This document shows positions 47,155 to 58,826 of a DNA stretch of 64,000 bases, piece after piece. The position numbers and the translations under genes were made by a program. The notes beneath the pieces are model-generated. The model was given only the letters and a program-made list of their open reading frames with translations. It did no database searches and had not been told where the DNA came from. Source of the DNA: Arabidopsis thaliana (taxonomy: Eukaryota > Streptophyta > Magnoliopsida > Brassicales > Brassicaceae); the NCBI RefSeq assembly GCF_000001735.4, contig NC_003071.7, positions 1,313,001 to 1,377,000 on the forward strand, in the 5' to 3' direction. The stretch's first letter is position 1; every line of letters begins with the position of its first letter.

Positions 47155-49640
47155 TTTAGCGAAATGAAATTGGAACACCTTGATTAGAAATAAAATTATA
47201 AGATTAAAATAAATTGTATTTTGGTATAAAATTTTGAAAAATCAAGTAAAACAAAAAATTAAATTTCTAAATACTTATTTCAGAAATATATCTACTAGAT
47301 ATTTTATTTGCTTTTTTGTACAAATATTCTTTCACATATATTTATTTTCAATTAATTAATAGATTCATTACTTTAGTTAATAATTTTTAATTATTTAAAC
47401 TGTTCTTACATTTAATTGCCCTTTAATTTATAGGTAAATTTTTTTATTGGTTTCCTTCTCACTAAATGACTTCAAGTTCTTAGCCACTATATGAGATTTT
47501 ATTTGTTGACTTACTCATTATTTGATTTCTTAGAAAACTTGAAAAAATATGAATCACACCATTTCTTTTCTATATGAAAAAATATAACCAGAATATGTAT
47601 TTTTTTTTTTATAAAACTATTTCACATCTAGAAGTTTATTAAGAAAGTATTGAAAAATTATATAATTTAAGAAAATTATTTACTAAAATTTAAATATAGT
47701 ATAGAACACATTGTCATTAAAATAAATTAAATAATAGAAACAAATAGATATGAGGTTCAATGTATAAATTTATGTTTGAAAAATTTATATTTTGCAGTAT
47801 TACTTATCATGAAATAACCTCAAAAAATATATTTCAAAAACATACTATATTGTCTAATGTCTATTGTGTGAGTCAAATCTGCACATATAAACCGGCAAGC
47901 TTAATTAAGGGAAGTAGTGTCGCGGAAATAATTTTATTTATTAAGCTCAAGAACGAACTGATACAATTACAAAGAGATTGAACTAACTTTGATAACAAGT
48001 TAGTTTTTTTTTTCTTGTGAATTTGGATGTCTAGGGATCTTTAGAGACGAATTGTGGATGCCCCACTTTGCGACTGCTCATTTGTATTTATACTTCTCCA
48101 TCTAGGTCTTCGAATATGTTTTCCTTCCAAAATTTTTATCTTCGGTATTTTTTTCTTTTCTCCTCCTCAATATTGATGATATTGAAAGTATTTTCGAGTC
48201 AATCTTTCCATTTTATGTTAAGTCAATCTCGATCTATCTATTTTCACACAAAAAAAACTCATTTTCACGCTAAATGTGCCGAGCCCGACAAAACATTTCG
48301 AAGGTTTTGTTTATTGAGGTTAGAGTCGAGTTAACTGAGTGGTGCTAAATCACTCCCCTACATCTATCATAATCTATCATAGAGGGTTAATCATGGACCA
48401 TAGCTTCGTCTCACATACCAGAAATGTGATGACTTTGTTTTAATGAAATGGAACTCAAGACAGAATCTTCCAAACTTCTTTTCCAACAAGATAAATCGCC
48501 TCTAAACCAGTACAATATGTTTAAAAATATTGTTAAATTACAGTCTTAGTAGATTAAAAAAATGATTTTAATTCAACTTTATTGTATTGAAAAATGAAAA
48601 CAATGTTGTTGAAGATAAATATTTAGCATTATTAAGACGAATCTAGATATGTACTCTAGAAACTTTTAGACGATTTGCTAGCATTATTCTCAACTATATA
48701 TCCTGGTGTTCTCGAAAAGTTGGCAAGAATTCACAAGTAGAAACTGTTTACGAAGCTGATTAAGTGCATTAATTAGGTCAGCATTCTAAAAGTTAGGGTT
48801 ATTCACATTTTTTCTTCTTCAATGGAATTCTGTTTCTCCATGAGATTGAACTTTTGTCTCCTTCACATGAATTCCACCAAGTCTTAGTAGTTTGAATTAT
48901 TTACATTTGAACCACTCTTTTTATTTATTTTAAATCGTTGGTTAGTCACTCTCATTAAAAAGGAGAGACACATGAGTATGAGTTGATTGTTGACTTCCAG
49001 TTCTTTCTTGGTTCCTCAGTAGCACCATCTCTTCTCTTTTTATCTTTTTTTACTGGGATCAACATAAACAATTTACTATATATAAGTTATATTCTGTATA
49101 TAGAGAAACACATTGTTGTATAAACAAAACTAATGTCCGTTCAAATCAGACCTTGTTAAAAGAACATTCAATCGCCCCGTAACTGTTAAATGAAAGAAAG
49201 TAAAATATCTTAGCCATATGAGAGTTCAGTTTATAAGATAAACTGTGGAAAATCCAATCAAACATAAATTAGTCACTCAAATTTTTACTTGATGTTAAAC
49301 TTATACATAGATATTTAATCATTAGAAAGATAAAACGCATACAAGATTAAGTGTCATTTTTAAAAAAAAAATTTATTTTAAAATATATATTGTTTTATAT
49401 TTTCAATGCAATTGTTTGATACATTACAGCTTTATCCCACGGATTTAATGTATTGATCAATAACTTTATAGAAAATATATTGACAAAGTTTAAGCTAATA
49501 AATTTATTTGTTTTTTAATACGTGTGTGAAAACCTTAAACTTACATTTATTCGTGTATATTTGGCATGTGTGACCATGTATTCTTCTATATTTCGTGTAT
49601 ACTAAACGGAAGGAGTACAACTATATCAGTTACGTTTAAA
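47155..49640. other. Intergenic, no gene seen
   Basis: About 2.5 kb of AT-rich spacer between the solo LTR and MATE copy 5. The open stretches at 47760-47981 and 48068-48334 have no recognisable domain and skewed composition. No RNA gene or clear repeat pair found. Confidence 0.45.
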
Positions 49641-49652
49641 AGTGTGTGATTT

Positions 49653-51690
49653 TCACTCCAATGTTCTTCCAACTATTCTTTCTCTGGCCTTGGCAGCCTG
49701 CAATTTCCAATTGTAAACAACTTCAGTATGGGGTAAAAAAAAGATTCATCAAATGTCCAAAAATATATTTAAGATTGCTATTGACCTGCTCCTCCCAACT
49801 CAGGCAAGCAGTGACTATAGCTAGTATGATCCCTTGAGCAGTGGACCCAACGATCACACCAATCCATAGCCCTTTGCCGTTCATATGACCCCAAAATCCT
49901 AAGAAAAATCCAACAGGAGCTCCTAGGAGATAGTAAGCCACCACATTTGCCCAAGCTCCAATATTTTGCCACCCACTTCCCCTAGCAACCCCTTTTTCAT
50001 AAAAGTCATATTTGAGTCGCGAGATAGGATTTTTTATCATTCACTAATTGAAGGGTTTGATCTTAATACCATCAAGCACTGAAGAAAATCCATCGACCAT
50101 AAATGAAAGACAAAGCAGCGAAGATAGCTCCGTGACATAGTCCACAACTTCTTTGCTATTGCTGAACGCGTAGCCAAAAATATTTTTGCAAGTGAACAGA
50201 AGTGTGCTACAAATGGTAGCCTCTAGGAACCAAAGGAAAATACCGGCAAACACTGCCAGCCTAGCAACCTCCGGATTTCCCGCTCCCAATTCGTTTGAAA
50301 TCCGTGTGCTGCCAAAGTAAACATTGTGACTAGTCTGAAAATTCCCAAACAAATATTTAGTCGGTTTTATCGGAATCATACCTTCCAGCAGCCCCGATAC
50401 CCATTGGAATGACACAGTGGAGAGATGATGTTGTAAGACTATTATTAAAAAAACAACAACAACCAAAAATATTGCATCAGTAAAGCGTAACAATTCTGTC
50501 TATATGAATTCGATAAACTATATCTAATTTAATTAACCAATATTTACTCACTAGACGTCTAGACCTATATATTTAAGACAATCCCTCCTGATATATACTA
50601 GACATATATGTAAAAAGGGAGACAAAGATCCAGAGAGAAAGATAGATTACCAAATGGAAAGAACAGAGGTCTCGAGTTTCGGGTTTGGGAGGAGTCCTGA
50701 AGATAAGATAAGGAGCTCAAACAACGACCATTCTATGCTGCATATAGAAACAAAAAACAAATCAAGCCAAGAAAGAAAAGAATGCACCAACGATGAAGAA
50801 GATGAATGTTTTTACGTTGTCATTGCTGCTGATGGTATCCCATACTGAAAAAACTGCTTGACACTCAACACGAAATCATCGGATACAAAGCCGCGAGTCT
50901 TCTCGCAAGCGCTTGAAAATCTCACATATAAAGCAAGAATCAAGACATTAAACCAGTAAGACAAACCAATAGCCAAGGCGGCTCCATTGCTTCCAAGACC
51001 AAACGCGTAAACCAGAATCAAACAAACTGGTATATGGAATAAAAGGGTGGTTATGGCACAGTAGAGAAGAGGAAGAACCAAACCCTGAGTCTGGAGAAAC
51101 CGAGTCAAAGGTTGTTGCACTGCTTGAGCTAACAATGCCGGTATAAGACAAACCGCGTAAGAACCAGCTACCTTGGAGATGTCAGGATCTTGTCCAAGTG
51201 AAACAAAGAGTTTGTCCATGTAAAACCAGAGAATCGATATGAGAACAACTATAGGTACGTTTGAGACTATTGCAGAGAAAGTGTAAGTTCCGATTTTAGT
51301 GTATTGTTTTGCTCCATAAGCTTGGCCACATAGAGTTTCAAGTGCACCCACTAAACCATACTGCAAAAATTTCCAAGACTTGTTAAGTTTCGCTTGGATC
51401 TTGAACGTGGTTTAAACAGAGGATAAACTAATTACCATGATGCCGAAGCCGGAGACGTTTGCGAAAGCAGTGGCAAGAGTGACACCAGACAGCTGGAGTT
51501 CACCGCAGTGGCCGGCGACCATGACCGAGATCACGGGCAATAGATATTGAGACACTGTCACGGTGGCCATAGGCGCCGCCATAGAGCTGACGTTCTTCAG
51601 CTCCGCCGTAAAATTCATCCACCATGTCGGCGTTGACTTGAGGTTTCTAGTGATTAACTGATCATCTCCCAATAAAAGTGGATCTTCCAT
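49653..51690 (-). CDS. MATE efflux transporter, tandem copy 5 (with an extra intron)
   Basis: Exons 51690-51436, 51360-50816, 50737-50651, 50438-50382, 50308-50070, 49991-49786 and 49697-49653; product 477 residues. It is the most diverged member: N-terminus [11 protein letters not shown], signature [35 protein letters not shown], and [17 protein letters not shown]. Exon 5 of the paralogues (445 bases) is here split into 239 + 206 = 445 by a 78-base GT-AG intron that falls exactly between the first and second bases of the Gly codon in DGVARG; splicing restores the frame perfectly. Reading without that intron gives early stops, so a naive model would look like a pseudogene. The exon 2 donor is AAC|GTAAAA, weaker than the TTG|GTAAGT of copies 1-3, and replaces Cys by Thr at the junction. 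Confidence 0.85.
49992..50069 (-). other. Paralogue-specific 78-bp intron in MATE copy 5
   Basis: Starts GTATTAAGATC and ends TTTATGAAAAAG. AT-rich (about 68%) and contains in-frame stops in the flanking reading frame. Copies 1-4 and the truncated copy are uninterrupted at this position. Confidence 0.85.
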
Positions 51691-51749
51691 TAAATTCCTT
51701 GTAAACGCACGACTTCAGAGAGGAAACATTTAACGATCTTACTATACTA

Positions 51750-52030
51750 TACAAATATACAATCAATAATCTATGCTGTCACATTCTTTCTTATATACTT
51801 ATGTATTCATATAAGTCCAAAGTATCATGTAATCATGATTTGATATAATATGATATTTATCATTAAAATATAAAATCATAAAATAAGTGTAATATAAAAA
51901 TAAATTTCGTCGACCCGCATTTTCCGGCCTCTGTTGTTTCTACTATATATCATCTTCACCGTTTACACTCTGAAGCAAGCCATATGTCACATGCTTATTT
52001 CAGAAGACCGTGCGAGGGTCGACAATTTCA
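51750..52030. other. Upstream region of MATE copy 5
   Basis: Promoter region without an obvious TATA box in the expected place. Not visibly similar to the promoters of copies 1-3. Confidence 0.4.
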
Positions 52031-52585
52031 ATATTGTCACCGTGTAATCTTGCATGATTTTGAGGGTCCACGGTGTGCAAACTTCCCAAAGAAAACTTTG
52101 GTTCCACCTCCTTTATGAAGAGAACATATATCTCAGTCTCCTTTTTTATAGAGAGAACATTTATCTCACTTTCCTCCTTTATGGAGAGAACTTTTATAAC
52201 GAGTGTCCGTATTTGGTTTCCGGTTTTTAAGCCGAGAAATCGCTTGATTTTCCTAATTGCCTTGCTATCGTATTGTGAAGAGTGTCTTGTGTCTGCGAGA
52301 CTCGAGGCTACAAAGTCATTTTCAACGTCATTATGTTAATGGACTATGACCAATCTACCACTTCTCAGATCTTTCGTGGTACTGTCTCCGACTTACCATT
52401 TTCTGGCATGTGACATTGTGTTCTACAACTCTTGTATGAAAGTAATTATGGATCTATCGTTGGATTATCGTACTTTTTCGTTTACTGCTTTTAACTTTGT
52501 CGTTTCAAACACTGAGAATGTGTATTCTCCTAAGTCTTGTAATAGTTTTGAGTGATTGAATAGAAACAAAGCTTTTGCACAAAAA
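52030..52585 (+). mobile_element. Dispersed repeat, probable retrotransposon 3' end, copy 2
   Basis: Relative of 27060-27675. It has three diverged copies of a 30-base phrase (CTCCTTTATGAAGAGAAC, CCTTTTTTATAGAGAGAAC, CTCCTTTATGGAGAGAAC between 52108 and 52191), then GACTATGACCAATC, CGACTTACCATTTTC and a TTTTGCACAAAAAA end. No domain recognised. Confidence 0.5.
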
Positions 52586-52706
52586 ATCATATATGTTTAA
52601 TGCAACATAATCTCATGTTTCTTCAATAATTCATCTATTTGCGAAATAACAACTATTGTCGAATTTGTACTGGATAAATCCATATTAAAAATCGATCGCA
52701 GTGTGC

Positions 52707-53790
52707 AGAGAGATAACATTGTGATCATGTATTAATCTATATGCTAACATAATTAGCATCATAATAACAACATTGACAATCATGCTAACATGTTGTAGAA
52801 GTTATATGATTTATTGACAGTTTAGGCTACCTTGGTATCAAAATTATTTGCATAGGCAAAACAAAGTTACATCCACCAACTCGATATGGTATCAATGTAT
52901 CATTGTTATCTACATAATATGGCGGTTAAATAAAATATTCAAACACTTTTCTTTAGTTTTAATAAAAAATTTACTATATTTTTCTGAAAAACCAATATAT
53001 GTAAATTAATGTTTCCTATCCACGCATGCAAAAGAAGTAGGCGTAAAAGTATCAAAATTGGGGATCTAGTATTTGCTCAACACTCAATAGTATCGATTTG
53101 TGTCGGTCAGTTTGAGAGTCTTCTTCTATGGGTACTTCTTCTAGATAGCTTTTTCAATATATGATATATCAATTTTAAAAACAACCCGTGGAACTCGTGG
53201 TCGTCGATTAATCAAATCAAACATTAATTAGACAATGAATTTTAAAATAATATTAAACTTATTGGGTATGATTGGTAAATTTTGAGAATAAAATTAGAGT
53301 AAACGTATAGTAGTAATTATAAGGAAAGGCAAAAAAACTAAAGTAAATGAGAATAAAATAAATAATTTTAAATAATTCTATTAATTATATTTGTTTATCT
53401 ACATGAAAGAGGAAGATTTTTTTTTTTTTTTTTGAAAAATAGAGTAAATGAACTTGAACCACATTTCTCTCTTTTAAATTTACTTTAACATGAGTTTCGA
53501 ATCCGACTCTTAATAACAGATAGGTAAAACAGATATAAGATACTAGTTAAATTTAAAATTTTATAATATTTTTTTATAAACAACTTTATTATATTAATTT
53601 GTACAAGCCAATGCTAAGTAATATTGTTTACATAAGTGATTAATATGCATCTTTCCACAAAAGAAAAAAAGGTGATAAATATGCATTCGTTAAATAGAAA
53701 TATTGTTTATATAGATGTCATTTTCACTCCAATATTCTGTGATGATGATTATAACAAAATTGAAGAAAAAAAATTATAATGTGACTTGTC
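52707..53790. repeat. Duplicated flank, left copy (relative of 63073-64000)
   Basis: Collinear similarity with the right end of the window. Shared phrases include AGCATCATAATAACAACATTGACAATCATGCTA, seen here at about 52761 and again near 63108 (only part quoted elsewhere), TCCACGCATGCAAAAGAAGTAGG, and AAGATTATAATGTGACTT-like sequence near the end. The right copy has lost about 160 bases around 53590-53750. Confidence 0.85.
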
Positions 53791-53890
53791 TCAAAAATGG
53801 AAATAAAGAACCATTCAAGCAAGTCCATTGCCAAATGAAGAAGTTCTTACAACTATTCTCTTTCTTGCCTTGGCTTGCCTTGGGTTACCA
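53715..53890 (-). pseudogene. Relic of a MATE last exon
   Basis: TTTTCACTCCAATATTCT and, about 115 bases on, GTTCTTACAACTATTCTC then TTTCTTGCCTTGGC resemble the 3' end of MATE copy 5 (TTTTCACTCCAATGTTCTTCC at 49650, then TCTGGCCTTGGCAGCCTGC). The relic seems split by an insertion. It marks where another MATE unit once ended. Modest similarity, so moderate confidence. Confidence 0.45.
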
Positions 53891-54475
53891 GCTAAAATCT
53901 CATACAATCAAGTTTGCATGGGTTATATTCGTTTTGTATATAAATTCTTTTCATTTAGTTATTTAGGTAGAATTTTTCTTGCAAATTAAATATGACATAA
54001 TTGTCCCTATACGAATAGAGAATCGGTAGCCTCTTTCCGCGAGATATATTGTCCCTATAAGAAAAAGACACAAAACATTTAAATCTTAGATATGTACCTA
54101 TATATATACCTCTTTATCATATTTTTGAAAAAAGCAGTCGATAACAAAACTTTTACCATAATTTTTAAAACAGGAAAGAAGATCGTTGATAACTTTGGAT
54201 TACGATAATTTTGAGAATATCATGATAATATACAAATTAGCAGGGTAAAGAAATGTTTACATATTACATTTGTTGATGGTGTATAAAGAAACTAGAGTCG
54301 ATAAAGTAGGTGTTATCTGATAAAAAAGAAAAATGACTGCTAATCAAAAAATTATGTGTTGCAGGGCAGCAAGTAAGCAACGAGGAAAAAGTTTTTTTGG
54401 CGGTTGAAGATGGAAGGATGGGACTGATTTTTTGGACTAGGGGGTTTGAACGGATGGTTTCACTTTTGTTATGAA
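53890..54475. other. Intergenic, no gene seen
   Basis: AT-rich sequence leading to the Helitron insertion point at 54475/54476. Confidence 0.45.
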
Positions 54476-55501
54476 CTAGATTTTAACCCGCGGTACACCG
54501 CGGGACTATTTTGTTCTTCTAAAAATAGAAGTTTAATTTGTTTACTCGATTAAAAATATATATGATTTAATGTTTTGTATATTTTAAATGTACAACTCTT
54601 ATATTTCTATATTATTTAGTATATAATTACTATGTTTGAGTTTTACTGTTTTAAAATATAAGAACAATAACGTATAATTCATTAAGTTAAAATTAAGATT
54701 ATAACTAAATAATTTAAATTTAAATTATATTTATTTTATTAATAATATTTATTTTGTTTAGTATTTAAGATAATATAATTGTATTTTGATTGTTATATCT
54801 AGGATTTCACCCTTAGTATACCGTCTCGTATTACTATCGATCCAAACCCGTCATACCATCTAATCCCGTTAAGTGAAACTAAACATATCTAATGGATTTC
54901 ACCCGTGATATACCGTCTCGTATTACTGTCGACCCAAACCCGTCCTGCCATCTAACCCCGTTCAGTAAATTAAACATTTTGGTTTTGTTATTTTGTTTTA
55001 ATAATATTTTAATTTCAAAGATATATAATTCAAATTAAATTTAAAATTTTCTTTCAAGTAGTTATTTAATTGTTATAAAATCCATACATTATAATATTTT
55101 AAACCCGTCCTACCATCTAATTCAGTTCGGTAAAATTATACATTATTGTTTCTTTTTTTGTTCTAATAATATTTTTATTAAAAGATTTATAATTTAAATC
55201 AATTTCAAAGTTTTTTTTTGAAATGGTTATTTAATTTTATAGATTTCATATATTATATATATTCTAAACGTTTTTTCGTTAAATATTCTAAACATCTTTA
55301 ATCAAGTATAATATAACTAAAGTCTTAAGATTTCTCTTTTTTAAAAATAATTAGAATTGATGGAGATATATTAGATAAGGAAATGCTAATAATTAGGAAT
55401 ATTAATTAATTGATAATAATTAATGTCAATGACATTCCTTGTAAATAAGTTCCAACTCGATGATTTATTTGCTAAAATGACTGCAAAAATGTATATGTAG
55501 A
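54476..55501 (-). mobile_element. Non-autonomous Helitron, copy C, with in-window empty site
   Basis: On the minus strand it begins TCTACATATACATTTTTG and ends in the hairpin CCCGCGGTGTACCGCGGG followed by AAAATCTAG. The flanks TTTTGTTATGAA and TTAGAGTTAGCACCT are found joined, uninterrupted, at 57601-57625, so the insertion fell between A and T, the Helitron rule. The interior includes two diverged copies of a 100-base unit (ATTTCACCC...ATACCGTCTCGTATTACT near 54803 and 54894). Non-coding. Confidence 0.85.
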
Positions 55502-55563
55502 TTAGAGTTAGCACCTAATATAAATGTTACGTTAACTTTTTGTTAACGGCTAATATCTGTTTA

Positions 55564-57478
55564 CGGGGGTGATTGGAAGAGGCTTTCAAAGCTTTATTTT
55601 TTATTTAAAGTCGTTAAAGTCATTTTTTAACCAATCACACTTTCAAAACTTTATTAGTTTTTTTAGGGGTTGATTGGCAAAGGGCTGTCAAGGCTTCAAA
55701 TGGATTATAAAGTCTTAACAGTATTTTTTTTTGGCAATCAGACTTTTTTCACTTTAATTTTTTGGAAGTTTTTAAAGCTTTTTTTTTTCTCTTCTTCCTT
55801 TGCCTTCCTTTTTGAAAGTCACGTAAATGACGATGTAAATATGGCTTTCAAACAAATATTATTAAATTCTTTTCTTTTTTTTCTCCAAACATAATTAAAA
55901 ACTCTCTACAAATTACATATTTTTTTTTCAAAACATTTTTGATAAATTAATTATTATTAATTTTTTATCTTTCTTTTAAGATCCATTTCACTAAAAATAA
56001 TTTTATTTTTCATCATCACCACTAATAAGAGTTAGATGTCATTTCATTATTATTAATAAATTTGTTGATTTTTTGATAAGTCAAAAAATCATTGAAAACA
56101 GTTTTGAGAAAAAACTTTAGCCATAAAAATCATTCAAGATAAGTATTTTAATTATTCAAATCTTTTAATTTACTTTTCTTATATTTATTTGGTTTGTTAG
56201 CAAAATTTTATGTTGACTAGTTTACCAAAATAATTATTTTAAAATATATTTTAAATACTTAAAGATCAAAATACTTACAAATTACTATTTTTAGAAGATC
56301 ACTTAAACCATTATAAATACAGTGACAAAGTGTGTTATCTTGAAACTTGCAAATCCAACAGACTACATCCATATTTCTACAAAATCTGGGTATGGAAAAA
56401 CAAAATCAAAGTAGTACAGTTGGAAGATTAAGTGCTATTCACAAAGAAACATTGTTCAGAAATTTAACGATCAACTCAGAACTAATTTGGAGTGAAAACT
56501 TCTAAAAAACCGTTTAGATTATTTCATTACAAGATATATTCTAATGATCCTCAAGCTCCACGCCTTCATCCAAGTTTTATTAAGTTTATCCCACTTCTTA
56601 CTAATGTGTTTGGATATTAAGTTTCACCATGATACAATAAATATAATAATGCAATGTTTGGTTTTTTAAAAATAAATGAATAATATATATTTTTAAAAAT
56701 TACTACTAAAGTTTTTTGTTTTGGTAAATAAAATCATTACTAAAGTTTTATTGTTACATAAATTTATTTCTAAATTTATTTTATTTATTTTATATATAAT
56801 AATAATAATAAAAAATAACATTTACACCTTTTACAGTTTTGTTCTACTAATCAGATTTTAACAGTCAAAGTCTTTACATCCAAATTCTCTGCAGCTCAAA
56901 TTTTTAAAATCAAAGCTTCTAAAACCAAAACTAACAGTGACTACCAATCGCCCCTGACTCTTCTTTTTGTTTTTTTTCTAAAGTCTCATAAACGAGACTT
57001 TCACTTTGAGAGAGAATAATAAAACAAAACAAATATATTTTTTCTTTACCCATACAATTTCAAAACTCTTTTAAAAAATATTCATATTTTACTATCATAA
57101 AAAAATCTATTGATTAATTCTAGTTTTATTTTTTCTAGTTTTTTGAGATCCAATTTGAATATTTAAAATAGTGAATTTGTAAAATGAAATTTTATATTTA
57201 TGAATTTATCTATGAATTTTTTGTATTTTTCTTAAATAAATTTATTTTAGTCACTATATTACCAAATAAATTGATTTTTAGCATAAATAATATTTATAAA
57301 AAATATTTAATAATAATAAAAATAATTGTGACAGTTTCTAAAGTTTCTTTTGTACCAATCAATTTTAACAGTGCAAGTCTCTAGAGTCAAAGTCTCTGTA
57401 GCCAAAGTTTTTACAGTTAATGTCGTAACAGCCGAAGTCTTTACGGTTTAAATTAACCGCCGTTACCAATCGACCCCT
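55564..57478. mobile_element. Outer TIR element, about 1.9 kb
   Basis: Left end CGGGGGTGATTGGAAGAGG; right end in reverse complement TAGGGGTCGATTGGTAACGG, so similar inverted ends. The uninterrupted paralogous site lies at about 57667-57680 (ATGTTTATATATAGTG). AT-rich, no transposase. Superfamily not determined; short GGGG-starting ends fit hAT-like non-autonomous elements. Confidence 0.6.
55665..56956. mobile_element. Inner TIR element nested in the outer one, about 1.3 kb
   Basis: Left end AGGGGTTGATTGGCAAAGG; right end in reverse complement CAGGGGCGATTGGTAGTCAC. Its ends resemble those of the outer element, so one family member inserted into another. No coding sequence. Confidence 0.5.
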
Positions 57479-57787
57479 ACATATAGTGATAATACCCTCA
57501 TAAGTTTTGCATCAGAGTTACCACTTTATACAAACTGGTATGTTAATACTTGTGTTGCCGGCTAATATCATAAGTTCCTCGTGATTTCAGATAGTTTCAC
57601 TTTTGTTATGAATTAGAGTTAGCACCTAATACAAATGTTACGTTAACGTTTTGTTAACGGCTAATATATGTTTATATATAGTGAAAATACCCTTAGAGGT
57701 ATTAAAATTTGAATTCATAAGTTTTGCATCAAAGTTACCACCTAATACAAATTGGTATGTTAATACTTGGGTTACCAGCTAATATCA

Positions 57788-58826
57788 TAGGGGTGTCAAA
57801 ATGGGTAACCCAACTCAACTCAACTCACAATCAAATGAGTTTAGGATTAAATGAGTTATTGGTTGACCCAACTCATTTTGTTAAATGGGTTGGGTCAACT
57901 CATAACTCATTTAATTTGATGGGTTGAGTTGTTAAATGGGTTAACCCATTTAAGTAATAATTTAATTAATTATTATTATAAAACAATAATAAATAATTAT
58001 TATTATTAATAATTATTAATTCATTATCATCAAACTTAAGATATTTACAGATTCCACTTTTTACGGGTTTACGTTTTTGGCGGAAAAAATGACAGGTTTA
58101 CGTTTTTGGCGGGAAAATAACAGGTTTACGTTTTTTGCGGGAAAAACATGGGTTTACGTTTTTGGCGGGAAAATCATGGGTTTACGTTTTTTGGCAGAAA
58201 AATTACGGGTTTACTTTTTTGGCTAGAAAATTACGGGTTTACGTTTTTGGCGGGAAAATCACGCGTTTACGTTTTTGGCGGAAAATCACGGGTTTTCGTT
58301 TTTGGCGGGAAAATCACGGGTTTTTGTTTTTGGCGGAAAAATTACGGGTTTACGTTTTTGGCGGGAAAATCACGGGTTTACGTTTTTGACGGAAAAATCA
58401 CGGGTTTACGTTTTTGGCGGGAAAATCATGGGTTTATGTTTTTGGCGGGAAAATCACGGTTTTATGTTTTTAGGTGGAAAAATTACGAGTTTACCTTTTT
58501 TCAATTTCATCGCTTGTATATTTAAGAAATTTGGAAAATATTGATTTTATTAAATTGGTTTAGATGTGTTGGTTAAACTTAAATTGACATTTCTTTAGAG
58601 ATTTTAGTTGGTTTAATTCAATTTTATAATACTTGATGGGTTAATTGGGTAAATCATTTAAACCATTAGCCATTACAATCCAACTCATTTTACTCATCAA
58701 ACCAATTGACAGAATAACTCATTTGACCCGTCAACTCATTTGAGTCGAAATTTTCAACTCATTAGAGTTCATGGGTTGAGTTGAGTTGAGTTGACCTATG
58801 AATTTTGACCCATTTTGAAACCCCTA
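57788..58826. mobile_element. TIR element carrying a minisatellite
   Basis: Left end TAGGGGTGTCAAAATGGGT and right end, in reverse complement, TAGGGGTTTCAAAATGGGT form a near-perfect 19-base inverted repeat. Subterminal AACTCAACTCAACTCA and GAGTTGAGTTGAGTTGA also pair. A partial relative sits at 37477. The interior is the 28-bp repeat array described separately. TAGGGGTG-type ends are common in hAT elements. No 8-bp target duplication is visible. Confidence 0.7.
58064..58500 (+). repeat. Minisatellite, about 15.5 copies of a 28-29 bp unit
   Basis: The unit is approximately CGGGTTTACGTTTTTGGC followed by GGGAAAATCA, with small length and base changes from copy to copy. It has no stop in any plus-strand frame for most of its length, so three overlapping open frames arise. 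Each repeats every 28 residues (GFTFLAGKSRVYVFGGK pattern), an arithmetic consequence of a 28-base unit. These frames are not treated as genes. Confidence 0.9.

Larger units (their letters stand above)
55502..57787. repeat. Tandem duplicated unit, left copy split by an insertion
   Basis: A unit beginning GTTAGCACCTAATA.AAATG, containing GTTACGTTAAC and TTGTTAACGGCTAATAT and ending GCTAATATCATA, occurs twice. The left copy spans 55507-55563 plus 57479-57577; the right copy spans 57618-57787. The left copy is interrupted by the nested TIR elements. Confidence 0.75.

Noticed and set aside
50041-50493. MATE copy 5 as a pseudogene, because its exon 5 hits a stop after [11 protein letters not shown]
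   Set aside because: The disruption is bounded by GT and AG, and removing it leaves exactly 445 coding bases in frame, so an intron explains it better.
53490-53510. Possible tRNA B box (GTTTCGAATCC)
   Set aside because: The counterpart in the duplicated flank (63842) has lost it, and no tRNA cloverleaf can be built around it.
58064-58500. CRISPR-like array
   Set aside because: The units are contiguous without unique spacers, and the context is a eukaryotic TIR element.
58135-58544. Three overlapping 84-125 residue repetitive open frames as genes
   Set aside because: They are the three readings of one 28-bp minisatellite, with a 28-residue period that follows from the unit length; no start context or homologue.
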